Shown piece by piece: positions 39,192 through 48,251 of a stretch of DNA of 64,000 bases. Within the stretch, counting starts at the first letter, position 1, and every line of letters starts with the position of its first letter. The stretch is from the NCBI GenBank assembly GCA_964427875.1, contig CAYRVX010000024.1:1-64000 (forward strand), given 5' to 3'. The notes beneath the pieces were generated by a model that saw only the letters and a program-made list of their open reading frames with translations, was not told the origin of the DNA and made no database searches. This stretch comes from CAYRVX01 sp964427875. Its GTDB lineage: Bacteria > Planctomycetota > Phycisphaerae > SM23-33. The position numbers and the translations under genes are program-made.

Positions 39192-42092
39192 TTACCTCTT
39201 TGCGAAGCAGAGGACGTCGCCGTTTCGGCAGGTCACTACGATCCGGCCGGCGGGGTCGGCGGCGATGCCCCAGCGGACGGGCTGGGCCGGCAGCGTGTGG
39301 CTCCACATCTCGCCGTTGGTGTAGCCGTCGACGGCGACGAGCTTCCAGGTTGGCCCCTGCGGCCCGGTGCCGGGCACGAACAGGACGCTGGCGTTGCGGC
39401 CGACGACGATCGGCAGGTTCAACCGGCAGGAGCCGTCGAACACGGGGTAGCGGGGGTCGGAGTACAGCGGCTGGCCGGAGACCTCCACGTGCCCGTTGAC
39501 CAGGCGCAGCTCCCTGCCGCGGCGGGCGCGGGTGCCGAAGCCGGTGGGCGCGGCGGTCTCGCACTTGCCGGTCTTCATGTCGTAGACGCCGGGCGAGACG
39601 GCGTTGCCGCCGGCCAGGTAGAGCTTGCCGTTGTTGGCCAGCAGGTGGCCCTGGACGGCTATGCCCCTTCGCGAGAACGCATCCAGGTGGCCGGATGTGT
39701 TGTTCTGCCACTTGATCCGGCCCGTCCCGGCGTCGAGCGCGTAGACGTAAGTCCCGTCGTAGTCCATCATGCCGGCCGCAAAGTACGCCACGCCCCCCTC
39801 GACGAGCACGCCGCTGGCGACCGGCCAGGTGGACTGGAGGCGGCCGTAGACGGGGATCCTCCTCTCGGCCGGGGCGGCGCGGAATCGCCAGCGGAGCTTT
39901 CCGTTGGCGGCGTCGAAGGCGTAGACCCAGCCGTCGGCCGAGCCTACGAACGCCGTCCCGCCGGCGATGGACGGCGGATAGTAGATCGCCCCGCCGGTGT
40001 AGGCCCGCCAGGCCTCCGTGCCGTCGGAGAGTCGCAGCGCCCGCACGGTGCCGTCGCGCCCGGCGAGGTAGGCCCTGCCGCCGGTCACGACCGGCGCGGT
40101 CGGTCCGACGGCGGGACCGGTCCTGGCGCGCCAGGCCTGGGCCGTCTCGTCCGGCACGTTCAGCCCGCCCCAGCCCGTCTGGGCCGCACGCTGGTTGTTG
40201 CCCAGGTAGGTCGCCCACTCGGGCGCTCTCCACCTTCGGCGGGCCGGCGGCTTGGGTTTCTTGGGCCCCTCCGGTCGGCGTTCGGCGGCGGGGGCTTCCA
40301 GGCGCTCGGCCTCGGTGGCATTCGCGTCGAACTTGAAGTCCCCGGCCGGGCCGGTGCAGATCGCCCCGAACATCTGAAGGTTGCAGTCGCAGACCCAAGG
40401 CTGGTAGTAGAGGTGCCCGTTGGCGACGAGCACGCCCACGTGGCACGAGGAGCGCATGGGCGAGATCCATTGCGGCTTGCCCGTCGCGAGGTCCAGGCGT
40501 CCCGTCCCGCCCGAGGCGCGGAAGAGGATGGCGTCCGGGGTGCCGGTCGCGCGCGTGCAGGCACGTCGCCATACGTCGTACTTCGCCAGGACCTCCCCGG
40601 TCATCGGGTCCAGCTTCCAGGTCTCGTCCTTGACGTTCTGGCCGCCGATGGCGTACAGCCCGTCCGGGCGGATGACCACGTGGACGTTGATGTTCGATTT
40701 GAGCGGCAGGGACCACAGCAGCCGGCCGTCCTTCGCAGAGACGGCCGTCAGCTTTCTGAGCTGGGGGCCCATGAAGTACAGCGCCTTGTCGGTGCAGCGC
40801 ACGTACACGGTGCTCTTCCAGCCGGTGCGGTAGCCGTGTCCCGGGCTGAACTTGCCCAGGGCCTCGAAGAGCTGGGAATCGCCGTCCGGCGTCTTGCGCC
40901 ACAGCTCGTTGCCGGTCTTGGCGTCGAGACAGGCGATGTACCTGCCGAACGACGTGACGAAGATCCGTCCCGCCTTCATGCACGTGCCGCGGCTGTCCAT
41001 CGGCGCGGCGGACTCCCTATGGTGCCAGAGGACCCTCTTGGTTTTCGGGTCGATGGCCAGCAGCGTGCCCCCGAAGCCCCACGTGTACTCGGGGGCGTTG
41101 TAGCCGTTGGAGATGCCGCCCCACGGCCAGCCGTGCTGACGCCGCCGCCAACGGGCCGGGGCGTCGGGCTTCTCGTGCTTGCCGATCAGCGCGTACAGCA
41201 CGCCGTCCTCCAGGCCCATCCACTTCCAGAACGTCCCGCCGGCGAGCGCCTTCGGCGCGGTGATCTCGCCGATCACCTCGCCCGTGGCGGCGTCGAGCAG
41301 CTTGCAGGAGTTGGGGTCGCCCACGTAGAGCGTGCTCGGCGTCGCGACCATCGTGCAGCGGTCGACCATGATCCCCTTCGACAGGGCGTGCTTCCAGAGG
41401 AGCGTGCCGTTGTAGCCGTTGAGCGCGACCAGCGTGTCCATCCAGGGCTCTTCCCGCTCGTGCCAGGCGACGTGGCCGAAGGCCATGAAGACGCGCCCCC
41501 CCGCCGCGAAGCCCGCCTGGGGAGCCGGCCCGTATCGGGGCTGGGCCACGAACTGCGTCAGGTACGGCCCGCGGGCCAGCGTGTCGTTCGACTGCGGGTT
41601 GTTGTCCGGGCCGTGATAGTGATGGGTCCAGTCGTCGGCCCCCTTGGCGGGGGGTTTGACGACCTCCTCGTCGCCGAGCAGCGCCTTGCCGCCCGGGCGC
41701 AGCACGCGAAGCACCTCGGCCTTCGGCACGGCGGCCGGGCCTTTCGGCGCGACGACGACGTCAGCGACGTTGTCGGCCAGACCGATCCTGTCCGCGGCGC
41801 CCTTGGCCACGAAGATCCGCCGGCCGTAGAATCCCGCGGCGTCGGCGGCGCGGCAGGCGGCCTGCACCTGCGCGGCGTCCGTGAGCTGCACCAAAACCGT
41901 CAGCTCGCTGCCGCGCGCAAGCCCGACGGCCAGCTCGCACTTCCTGTCGCCGAGCACGACGCAGATCCCCCGCCGGAGACGCCCTTTCCGGAGGACCTCG
42001 CGAGCGTCGCCCTTGGCGATGCCGACGCCCGTCAGGAACCCAGCCAGCCAGAATGCACACACCGCCGTCGTTCGAAGTGTTCCAGCGCGCAT
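39192..42092 (-). CDS. Secreted PQQ-type beta-propeller protein with methyltransferase-like N-terminal domain
   Basis: A 966-residue exported protein (signal MRAGTLRTTAVCAFWLAGFLTGVGIAKGDA). About residues 35-135 look like a class I methyltransferase remnant (IGLADNVADVVVAP, AEVLRVLRPGGKALLGDEEV). The rest is many PQQ-like blades with LVALNGYNGTLLWKHAL, GGTLLAIDPKTKRVLWHHR, IACLDAKTGNELWRK, VYALDAGTGRIKWQNN, ending VVTCRNGDVLCFAKR. Met at 42092 has AAGGGAGAAAGCT before it. Planctomycetes have many such periplasmic PQQ propellers; whether it binds a quinone is not known. It follows the GH30-like gene by 105 nt. Confidence 0.82.
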   Translation of the reverse strand: MRAGTLRTTAVCAFWLAGFLTGVGIAKGDAREVLRKGRLRRGICVVLGDRKCELAVGLARGSELTVLVQLTDAAQVQAACRAADAAGFYGRRIFVAKGAADRIGLADNVADVVVAPKGPAAVPKAEVLRVLRPGGKALLGDEEVVKPPAKGADDWTHHYHGPDNNPQSNDTLARGPYLTQFVAQPRYGPAPQAGFAAGGRVFMAFGHVAWHEREEPWMDTLVALNGYNGTLLWKHALSKGIMVDRCTMVATPSTLYVGDPNSCKLLDAATGEVIGEITAPKALAGGTFWKWMGLEDGVLYALIGKHEKPDAPARWRRRQHGWPWGGISNGYNAPEYTWGFGGTLLAIDPKTKRVLWHHRESAAPMDSRGTCMKAGRIFVTSFGRYIACLDAKTGNELWRKTPDGDSQLFEALGKFSPGHGYRTGWKSTVYVRCTDKALYFMGPQLRKLTAVSAKDGRLLWSLPLKSNINVHVVIRPDGLYAIGGQNVKDETWKLDPMTGEVLAKYDVWRRACTRATGTPDAILFRASGGTGRLDLATGKPQWISPMRSSCHVGVLVANGHLYYQPWVCDCNLQMFGAICTGPAGDFKFDANATEAERLEAPAAERRPEGPKKPKPPARRRWRAPEWATYLGNNQRAAQTGWGGLNVPDETAQAWRARTGPAVGPTAPVVTGGRAYLAGRDGTVRALRLSDGTEAWRAYTGGAIYYPPSIAGGTAFVGSADGWVYAFDAANGKLRWRFRAAPAERRIPVYGRLQSTWPVASGVLVEGGVAYFAAGMMDYDGTYVYALDAGTGRIKWQNNTSGHLDAFSRRGIAVQGHLLANNGKLYLAGGNAVSPGVYDMKTGKCETAAPTGFGTRARRGRELRLVNGHVEVSGQPLYSDPRYPVFDGSCRLNLPIVVGRNASVLFVPGTGPQGPTWKLVAVDGYTNGEMWSHTLPAQPVRWGIAADPAGRIVVTCRNGDVLCFAKR

Positions 42093-42197
42093 AGCTTTCT
42101 CCCTTGTCACATGCAGCCGATTTGCGGGACCCATGTTAGCCGATTTGCCCCGGCAATGCACAAGCCCCTGTCCAGTGTATTCGGCCCTCTCGTCGCA

Positions 42198-44381
42198 TCA
42201 CGGGGAAGTGACGGTGACGGCCACGTCCTTCCTCGCGAACTTCGTGCGATCGACGGCCGTCAACGTGAACACGTATCTTCCGGGCACACCGAGGCCGGTG
42301 ACCTTCGTGTCGCGGCGGCCTTGTTTGGCGAAGACCGGCCTGGCGCCGGCAGGCTTCCTCGCGGTCCGCCACCAGTGCGTGATGACGTCGCCGTCCGGAT
42401 CGCTCGTGACCGCCGACAAGAGGGTGCTGCCGGCGGGAAGCGCCACGTTCGCGGGCGATGCCTGCACGTTCCCGATCACGGGGGCGGAATTGACCGGATA
42501 GACGGGCACGGTCAGTTGCCGCGAGACGGTGTGCGCGGGGTCGCGGACCTCGCAACGGAACACGTGGTCGCCGGCGACCTTGATGTTGCTCGCCCTGCAT
42601 TTCTGCTCGGCGGGCGTCTCCAGCCGCACCGACGCGCCGGCGGGCTGCCTTGCCACGCTCCACCTGAATGTGAGCTTGTCGCGTTCCAGGTCCCGCCCGC
42701 CGCCGATGAGAATGGTGCTGTCCTGCGGGAGCGTGACGAGGACGGGGATGCGGTTATGCACGTCGAAGACCATTGGCGGCTGATTGCCCCGGTAGACGTT
42801 GAGCAGCACGTCTCGGGCGATCCTGCTCGCCCCGTCGCTTACCGTCACGGTGAAGACGTAGCGCCCGGGCGCGGTCAGCCCCGTCACGGGTGTCGTTGCG
42901 GACCTGGGGGCTGCCAGCACGGCCTTGGCTCCGGCAGGCTGGGCGGTCACGGACCACGAATAGGAGAGGGCATCGAGCTCCGGGTCCTGCGCGGCCGCCG
43001 AGAGCGTCGTGCGGCTGGCCGGGACGGTCAGGCAGTTCGGCCTGGCGTGCCGGTCGGTAACGGTTGGCGGGAGGTTCTTTGCCGGATGCGGGTACAGGGT
43101 CAATACGGCGCCGGCCGGCACGTTGACCGTCAGGCGGCCTCTTGCGTCAGCGGCCTTGACGCCGAGCTCCTGGTATGGTCGGGCGCCCACCGATCGGCAG
43201 GCGCCGTAGTCGCCCGCAGGCAGGCCGCGCACGGTGACGGCTCGCGCTCGATTCGGCGGCTTGTTGTTGATGAGGACGACCGTCGTCTTTCCCTTGTGCT
43301 CGAAGGCGAGCGCGCGGAGAGCCGGGTCATCGCAGCTCGCCTCGATGCGAACGGCGCCCGGACGAACGTAGTGCATCACCTGCCGGAGGTTCCAGAACTG
43401 CCTGCCGCGGCTGAACGACGTGTTGTTCAGGTGGAAGTTGTAGTTCTGCCGCGCAGCCGGGCCTCCCAGCCCGTAGATGGACCAGTACGACACGCCCCCG
43501 ATCGCGAGGTCGTCGTAGAGGTGGTCGATCGTCAGGCGCATGAACTCCGTCTGCGCGGTGTCCATTCGCTTCTGACGGGCGAAGTCGCGGATCTTCGCCA
43601 TGGCCTCGGTGTTCTTCCCGCCATACCAGTGATACGACAGCACGTCCACGTACTTCCAGACGTCGGGATCGTTCTTCGCCGCCTGGATGTATCGCCACGT
43701 GACGTGGGCGTTGACGCCGTCGGAGAACTGGCCCTTTGTCGGCAGGCCGAGCGCCTTCATCCTCGCGCCGAGCACCTTGGTCATCTCGGCCACGACGGCC
43801 GGCCTGAAGGCGTTGTTGTTGCCCGCCTCGTTGCAGATGGCGTAGTGGTTCGTCTCGACGCCGTACTTCTTCCGCAGGTACTGGATGAAGCTCGTCGCGT
43901 ATTCGGCGTATTCACCGGGGCTGTGCAGGAGAAACGCGGGCACGCTGCCGGTGCTCCCTCCGTCGAAGAAGGACGGGCTCAGCCACAGCTCAAACGCCTC
44001 GCCCCTTGCCTCGACGCGCCGCTTGAAGGGCAGCACGTAGGCCTTGATGAACCTGTCCGCGTCGGCCGTGTTGAACTTCGACAGGTCGGCATCGTCGGGG
44101 TCGCCGTTGTCGTTGCTCCATTCCCAGCGCCGCATGCCGCTCCGATTGCCGTTCGGCTGCTGCCATCGCATGCGGGTCAGCCCCAGTTCGTGGACCGCAT
44201 CATCGAGGACCTGCTCGCGCTGCCCGGCCCCGCATTGCATGTAGTGCGGATTGCAGCTCCAGCCGCGAATGGTCTGGTACTTCACGTTCGCGTTGAGTGC
44301 GACCGTCGCGGCGGGGCCCACTTGCGGCGAGGGCGCAACCGCCACGAAGAGCAGGGCCGCCAGTGTCCGTCTGCGCGTCAT
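42198..44381 (-). CDS. GH30-like glycoside hydrolase with Ig/PKD-like repeats
   Basis: A 727-residue secreted enzyme. After a signal peptide, residues about 28-430 match clan A, GH30-type glycosidases: TIRGWSCNPHYMQCG start, NHYAICNEAGNNNAF with putative acid/base Glu185, VDVLSYHWYGG, and AQTEFMRL with putative nucleophile Glu279, then the side beta-domain. The C-terminal part carries three Ig/PKD-like modules (PTVTDRHARPNCLTV..., PPMVFDVHNRIPVLV..., APVIGNVQASPANVAL...). Its ATG overlaps the upstream gene's TGA (ATGA). Substrate could be a glucan, xylan or glycoside; not resolvable here. Confidence 0.82.
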   Translation of the reverse strand: MTRRRTLAALLFVAVAPSPQVGPAATVALNANVKYQTIRGWSCNPHYMQCGAGQREQVLDDAVHELGLTRMRWQQPNGNRSGMRRWEWSNDNGDPDDADLSKFNTADADRFIKAYVLPFKRRVEARGEAFELWLSPSFFDGGSTGSVPAFLLHSPGEYAEYATSFIQYLRKKYGVETNHYAICNEAGNNNAFRPAVVAEMTKVLGARMKALGLPTKGQFSDGVNAHVTWRYIQAAKNDPDVWKYVDVLSYHWYGGKNTEAMAKIRDFARQKRMDTAQTEFMRLTIDHLYDDLAIGGVSYWSIYGLGGPAARQNYNFHLNNTSFSRGRQFWNLRQVMHYVRPGAVRIEASCDDPALRALAFEHKGKTTVVLINNKPPNRARAVTVRGLPAGDYGACRSVGARPYQELGVKAADARGRLTVNVPAGAVLTLYPHPAKNLPPTVTDRHARPNCLTVPASRTTLSAAAQDPELDALSYSWSVTAQPAGAKAVLAAPRSATTPVTGLTAPGRYVFTVTVSDGASRIARDVLLNVYRGNQPPMVFDVHNRIPVLVTLPQDSTILIGGGRDLERDKLTFRWSVARQPAGASVRLETPAEQKCRASNIKVAGDHVFRCEVRDPAHTVSRQLTVPVYPVNSAPVIGNVQASPANVALPAGSTLLSAVTSDPDGDVITHWWRTARKPAGARPVFAKQGRRDTKVTGLGVPGRYVFTLTAVDRTKFARKDVAVTVTSP

Positions 44382-45694
44382 CGGGATGTGCTCCTTTGCT
44401 TTGGCCCGTACAGGATCGCACGCCAGAGGCCTGCGAGCTCGATCTCCACGGTCACGCTCACCTGGCCGTCGGGCGTCGAGGCAGCGGGCCCCCCGCCGAC
44501 GCGCGCGCCCTGCTGGACGATGAGCACGGCCGTCCTGATATCGCCGCCGGCGGCGGCGAGGTCGCCGACAGTGATCGGGGCGACGATCGGCAGGCGATGG
44601 ATTAGCTCAGCCAGGTGGATGCGGGCGTCCCGCTCGGCGGCCGGGCGGGTCGCGCCCTTGCCCGCGGCCCGCAGCGACCGGCTCACCCAGGCCGGCGTCG
44701 CGCGGGCCAGCGCCGCGGCCTGCCGCATCCCCGCAGTGGGCGCCCTCATCTCCTCGTCCGGCGGAACGCCCACGCCCGTCTCCGTGACGGTCCGGTCGGC
44801 CGCACGGATCGCCAGCTCGTCGAGCTTCTCGATCCACCCGCGGCCGGGCCTGAAGTGCCTTTTGGCCCAACTCCTCAGCGAGGCATAGACGGTCCGCAGG
44901 TCGGCCTCCAAGTCGGCCTCGACGATCAGCGCGTCGGCGTGGTATCGCACGGCCGTCAGACGGGCGCCCTTGAGGAAGGTCCGCGGGTCGACGTTCGGAT
45001 CGTCTGAGGCGGCGAGGAACGCCCGCAGCGTGGTCTCGGCCGTGACGTGCACGTCGTTGATCCGCTCGGCGAGGCGGCCGAGGCCATCCAGGCGGGCGGC
45101 CCGTTCGGCCGAGCGCGCCCCGCTCGGCGAGCAATGGGCGGCCCAGAACGCCGCCGCCCCGGCGGGGACGCCGAAGCCGGCGGGCGGGTCCTTCGGGACC
45201 CCTCGTGGCGGGCCGAATCCCGCGGGGACGCCGGCCCTGCCGGTCGCCGTGATCGTCGCCGCCTCGGTGGCGTCCACGATGGCGTCGAATGGCCTCGTCG
45301 TGACCTTCTCGCCCTTGCCGTACCGGGCGTGGATGTGCTCGAGGGCGGCCGCGGCCGCCTCGACGGTCACGGCCAGCTCCACCTCGCACGTGCCGTCCGC
45401 CGCGTAGTTCGGCTCGGACGTTTCGTTCAGGCCGGACAGGCAGGCCTCCAGCGCGATCCCTGCGGCGCCCGACGGCGCGAGAAGGTCCTTGACCTTCGTC
45501 CCGGGCGCGATCTTCCTCTCGCCGATTTGGGCGGCGAGCTTTCGCACGGCGTCGGCCCGCGCGGCGTATCGGCTGAAGAGCCTGCGGTGCGCCTCGGCCG
45601 GCGAGTCGGCCGGTTCGGTCGAGGCGGCGGCTGCCCGGGCGGCACCGGCCGCCACGCACGCCATCGCCAGGGCCGCCGCAATCGTCTTCGCCAT
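44378..45694 (-). CDS. Secreted protein with three LPP20-like modules
   Basis: A 438-residue exported protein (signal MAKTIAAALAMACVAAGAARAAAA). Three similar units are visible, each a helix (RKLAAQIGERKI / GLGRLAERINDVHV / HLAELIHRLPI), a TxVxDLL-like segment, and a beta-hairpin ending DGTCEVELAVTVEAAAAALE / ALIVEADLEADLRTVYASL / DGQVSVTVEIELAGLWRAI. This resembles the LPP20/FlgO-type domain found in envelope proteins. AAGGAG lies 9-10 nt before the ATG at 45694. Its stop overlaps the GH30 start by 4 nt, so the two proteins are made together. Function unknown. Confidence 0.68.
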   Translation of the reverse strand: MAKTIAAALAMACVAAGAARAAAASTEPADSPAEAHRRLFSRYAARADAVRKLAAQIGERKIAPGTKVKDLLAPSGAAGIALEACLSGLNETSEPNYAADGTCEVELAVTVEAAAAALEHIHARYGKGEKVTTRPFDAIVDATEAATITATGRAGVPAGFGPPRGVPKDPPAGFGVPAGAAAFWAAHCSPSGARSAERAARLDGLGRLAERINDVHVTAETTLRAFLAASDDPNVDPRTFLKGARLTAVRYHADALIVEADLEADLRTVYASLRSWAKRHFRPGRGWIEKLDELAIRAADRTVTETGVGVPPDEEMRAPTAGMRQAAALARATPAWVSRSLRAAGKGATRPAAERDARIHLAELIHRLPIVAPITVGDLAAAGGDIRTAVLIVQQGARVGGGPAASTPDGQVSVTVEIELAGLWRAILYGPKQRSTSR

Positions 45695-45875
45695 GATCGC
45701 GTCTCCTTCGCGCCCGAAGGACGCAGCAGAGGCACATATCGTACTTCGTGGAGTTGGAGCTTGAAAGCGGCAGGCCGCACGCGGCGGGGCGATGCTGACC
45801 CAGCGCCGAGGCGAAGTACGCGGCCCGCCATGACGTTGTCTGGCGTTTTTTCGCGCCCGGGCCGATAATATCATG

Positions 45876-45903
45876 TTGACACGCGGGCAATGTCTGTCAT
45901 AAT
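45876..45903 (+). promoter_or_regulatory. Sigma70-type promoter of rplM-rpsI
   Basis: TTGACA (45876-45881), 16-nt spacer, CATAAT (45898-45903), 46 nt before the rplM ATG. The surrounding sequence is AT-richer than its neighbours. No other feature seen in the 255-nt intergenic stretch. Confidence 0.65.
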
Positions 45904-45949
45904 GCGTGGCTCTTCGGCGGCCATTGCTTCTTGCGCAGGTCAAGGCTAA

Positions 45950-46381
45950 ATGAAGACGTACATGGCAAAGAAGGGCGAGGTCGCCCGCAAGTGGCACGTA
46001 GTGGACATCAGCGGCAAGGTGCTCGGCCGCGCTGCAACGAGGATCGCCAGGATCCTGATGGGCAAGCACCGGCCGCAGTATACGCCGCACGTGGACACCG
46101 GTGACTGCGTGGTGGTGATCAACGCCGGCCAGGTGAAGGTCACCGGCAGCAGCAAGCTCAAGCAGCGCATCTATCAGCGCTACAGCGGCCACCCCAGCGG
46201 ACGCAAGGTGGTCACGCTGGAGGAGATGCTGGCCAAGAAGCCCGAGAAGGTCGTCACAGAGGCCGTCCGGCGGATGCTGCCGAAGAGCAAGCTTGGCACG
46301 GCCATGCTCAAGAAGCTCAAGGTCTACGCCGGGCCGGACCATCCGCACCAGGCTCAAAAGCCCGGGAGAATCGAGATTTAG
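45950..46381 (+). CDS. rplM: 50S ribosomal protein L13
   Basis: L13 is an early-assembling large-subunit protein that binds 23S rRNA. The 143-residue product has the full family sequence: WHVVDISGKVLGRAATRIARILMGKHRPQYTPHVDTGDCVVVINA, SGHPSGRKVVTLEEMLAKKPEKVVTEAVRRMLPKSKLGTAMLKKLKVYAGPDHPH. Length is normal. It is followed by rpsI 12 nt later in the usual L13-S9 operon. Its stop TAG begins TAGCAGGGACC, which also serves as the ribosome site of rpsI and looks like the start of the dispersed repeat, perhaps by chance. Confidence 0.97.
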   Translation: MKTYMAKKGEVARKWHVVDISGKVLGRAATRIARILMGKHRPQYTPHVDTGDCVVVINAGQVKVTGSSKLKQRIYQRYSGHPSGRKVVTLEEMLAKKPEKVVTEAVRRMLPKSKLGTAMLKKLKVYAGPDHPHQAQKPGRIEI

Positions 46382-46393
46382 CAGGGACCATAG

Positions 46394-47134
46394 ATGGCAG
46401 AGCATAAAGACCCGGACACCCCCGAGGAACAGGCGAAGGCCGACGCCCCGGGCGACGAACCCGCGGCTCCCCAGGCCGCCGACGCGGCCCCCGAAGAGGC
46501 ACCCAAGGCCGAAACGCAGGCCGCGGAAGCCAAGCCCGCCGAGGGCGCAAAGCCCGAGGCCCCGGAAGCCAAGCCCGCCGAGGGCGCAAAGCCCCAGGCC
46601 GCGGAAGCCAAGCCCGCCGAGGGCGCAAAACCGGAGGCCCCGGAAGCCGCCGAGGCGCCGGAGAGCCCCGAAGCCGCCGGGGAGGCCCAGAAGGCCCCAG
46701 AGCCTGAACCCGAGCCCGAGGTCCCCGCGCCCCCCCTGCCGGAGGGCAAGCATTACGTCTGGGGCACCGGCCGACGAAAGAAGGCCGTCGCCCGCGTGCG
46801 GATCAGGCCGGGCACCGGCAGGTTCGTCGTCAACAAGCGCGAGGCCGACGCGTATTTCAACCACCAGCGCGACCGGGACGTCATCATCGCCCCGCTCAGG
46901 GCCGCCAAGATGGTCCGGGGCTGGGACGTGTGGGCCAACGTGAAAGGCGGCGGATACACCGGGCAGGCCGGCGCCGTCGTGCTCGGGCTGGCCCGGGCAC
47001 TGGCCAAGGCCATGCCCGAGATGGAAGCGGCCCTGCGCGACCACGGGCTGCTTACGCGAGATGCCCGCATGGTGGAGCGCAAGAAGCCCGGCCAGCCGGG
47101 GGCCCGCAAACGCTTCCAGTTCTCCAAGCGCTGA
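46394..47134 (+). CDS. rpsI: 30S ribosomal protein S9 with long Ala/Pro/Glu-rich N-terminal extension
   Basis: The C-terminal 128 residues (from about 119) are a normal S9: YVWGTGRRKKAVARVRIRPGTG, VNKREADAYF, GGGYTGQAGAVVLGLARAL, DARMVERKKPGQPGARKRFQFSKR, with the conserved KR end that contacts P-site tRNA. The first 118 residues are an acidic, disordered-looking extension with repeats of EAKPAEGAKPEAP. S9 is normally about 130 residues. Met at 46394 has AGGGA upstream, and there is no better internal start for the core. This extension should sit on the outside of the small subunit because the N-terminus of S9 is solvent-exposed; its role is unknown. Confidence 0.95.
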   Translation: MAEHKDPDTPEEQAKADAPGDEPAAPQAADAAPEEAPKAETQAAEAKPAEGAKPEAPEAKPAEGAKPQAAEAKPAEGAKPEAPEAAEAPESPEAAGEAQKAPEPEPEPEVPAPPLPEGKHYVWGTGRRKKAVARVRIRPGTGRFVVNKREADAYFNHQRDRDVIIAPLRAAKMVRGWDVWANVKGGGYTGQAGAVVLGLARALAKAMPEMEAALRDHGLLTRDARMVERKKPGQPGARKRFQFSKR

Positions 47135-47158
47135 GCAAGCCCTCTCGACGACGCCCCC

Positions 47159-47193
47159 AGGCCCCGGCAGCCTCAAAGGTGCTGGGGCCTTTT
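47159..47193 (+). terminator. Intrinsic terminator between rpsI and argC
   Basis: AGGCCCCGGCA (47159-47169) pairs with TGCTGGGGCCT (47180-47190), one G-U pair, and is followed by TTT (47191-47193). It separates the ribosomal-protein and arginine operons and lies 15 nt before the argC start, so partial read-through regulation is also possible. Confidence 0.7.
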
Positions 47194-47207
47194 CGTGGGA
47201 GACCAAC

Positions 47208-48251
47208 ATGTCAACGGAAACGAAGGACAGCCGCGGGAAGGTTCGCGTCGTGCTCGTCGGCGGCAGCGGGTACACGGGCCTTGAGGCCATCCGCTGCCTG
47301 AGGCGCCATCCGAATGCAGAGCTGGTCGGCGTCTTCGGCCCGAAGGACGAGCTCGGGCCGATGGAAGGCTTCTACCCCCATCTCTCGAACGTGTGCCGCC
47401 TCGAGCAGGTGCTCTTCGAGCCCGAGCAGGTCGCCTCGCTCGCGGCGGACCTGGCCATGCTCTGCGTGCCGCATAAGGTCGCCATGAGCTACGTTCCCGC
47501 CCTGCTCGACCTGGGCCTGAGGGTCATCGACTTCTCGGCCGACTACCGGTTTCACGATCGCACCAAGTACGAGAAATGGTACTGCCCCCACAGCGACCCG
47601 GAGCACCTGGCGGAGGCGGTGTACGCCCTGCCGGAGTACTTCGCCGAGGAGATCCGCACGGCCCGCCTGGTGGCCAACCCCGGCTGCTACCCGACGTGCA
47701 CGGTCCTGGCGCTGGGGCCGGTCCTCGCCGCCGGGCTCGTCGAGCCGACCGGGATCGTCTCCAACGCCGTCAGCGGCGTCTCCGGCGCCGGGCGGACGCC
47801 CGGACGGAAGTTCCACTTCCCCGAGCGGAACGAGAACTTCGAGCCCTACGGCGTCGCCAGCCACCGTCACATGCCGGAAATGGAGCAGGTCCTCAGCGAC
47901 ATTACGGGGCGTGACGTGGAGCTGCTGTTCCAGCCGCACCTCTGCCCCATGGACCGGGGCATCCTGTGCACGATCTACGCCCGGCCGGCGGGCGACGTGA
48001 CGACCGAGCAGCTCACCGAGTGCCTCCAGGCCGCCTACGCCGACAAGCCGTTCGTCCGCGTCCGGACCGACGTGCTGCCGGCCACGAAGTACACCAGCCA
48101 CACGAACTTCTGCGACGTCGCCGCCCGAAGCGCCAAGGGCCGCGTCGTCCTGTTCAGCGCGCTGGACAACCTTCTCAAGGGCGCCTCCACCCAGGCCGTC
48201 CAGAACATGAACATCATGTTCGGCCTCGAAGAGACCGCCGGACTCTATTGA
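47208..48251 (+). CDS. argC: N-acetyl-gamma-glutamyl-phosphate reductase
   Basis: ArgC reduces N-acetylglutamyl phosphate to the semialdehyde in arginine biosynthesis. The 347-residue protein has the NADP loop VVLVGGSGYTGLEAIRCL, the catalytic Cys in VANPGCYPTCTVLAL, SGVSGAGRTPG and the C-terminal FCDVAAR...LDNLLKGASTQAVQNMN. Met at 47208 follows the terminator of rpsI. argJ is downstream, separated by a 185-bp palindromic element that begins at the argC stop codon. A GCC-rich leader with no clear ARG-box could be seen. Confidence 0.95.
   Translation: MSTETKDSRGKVRVVLVGGSGYTGLEAIRCLRRHPNAELVGVFGPKDELGPMEGFYPHLSNVCRLEQVLFEPEQVASLAADLAMLCVPHKVAMSYVPALLDLGLRVIDFSADYRFHDRTKYEKWYCPHSDPEHLAEAVYALPEYFAEEIRTARLVANPGCYPTCTVLALGPVLAAGLVEPTGIVSNAVSGVSGAGRTPGRKFHFPERNENFEPYGVASHRHMPEMEQVLSDITGRDVELLFQPHLCPMDRGILCTIYARPAGDVTTEQLTECLQAAYADKPFVRVRTDVLPATKYTSHTNFCDVAARSAKGRVVLFSALDNLLKGASTQAVQNMNIMFGLEETAGLY

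Noticed and set aside
39099..44888. Very long open frame on the plus strand (over 1900 codons)
   Set aside because: It is antisense to the PQQ-propeller, GH30-like and LPP20-like genes, has Arg/Gly/Val-rich composition without domains, and arises from high third-position GC on the other strand.
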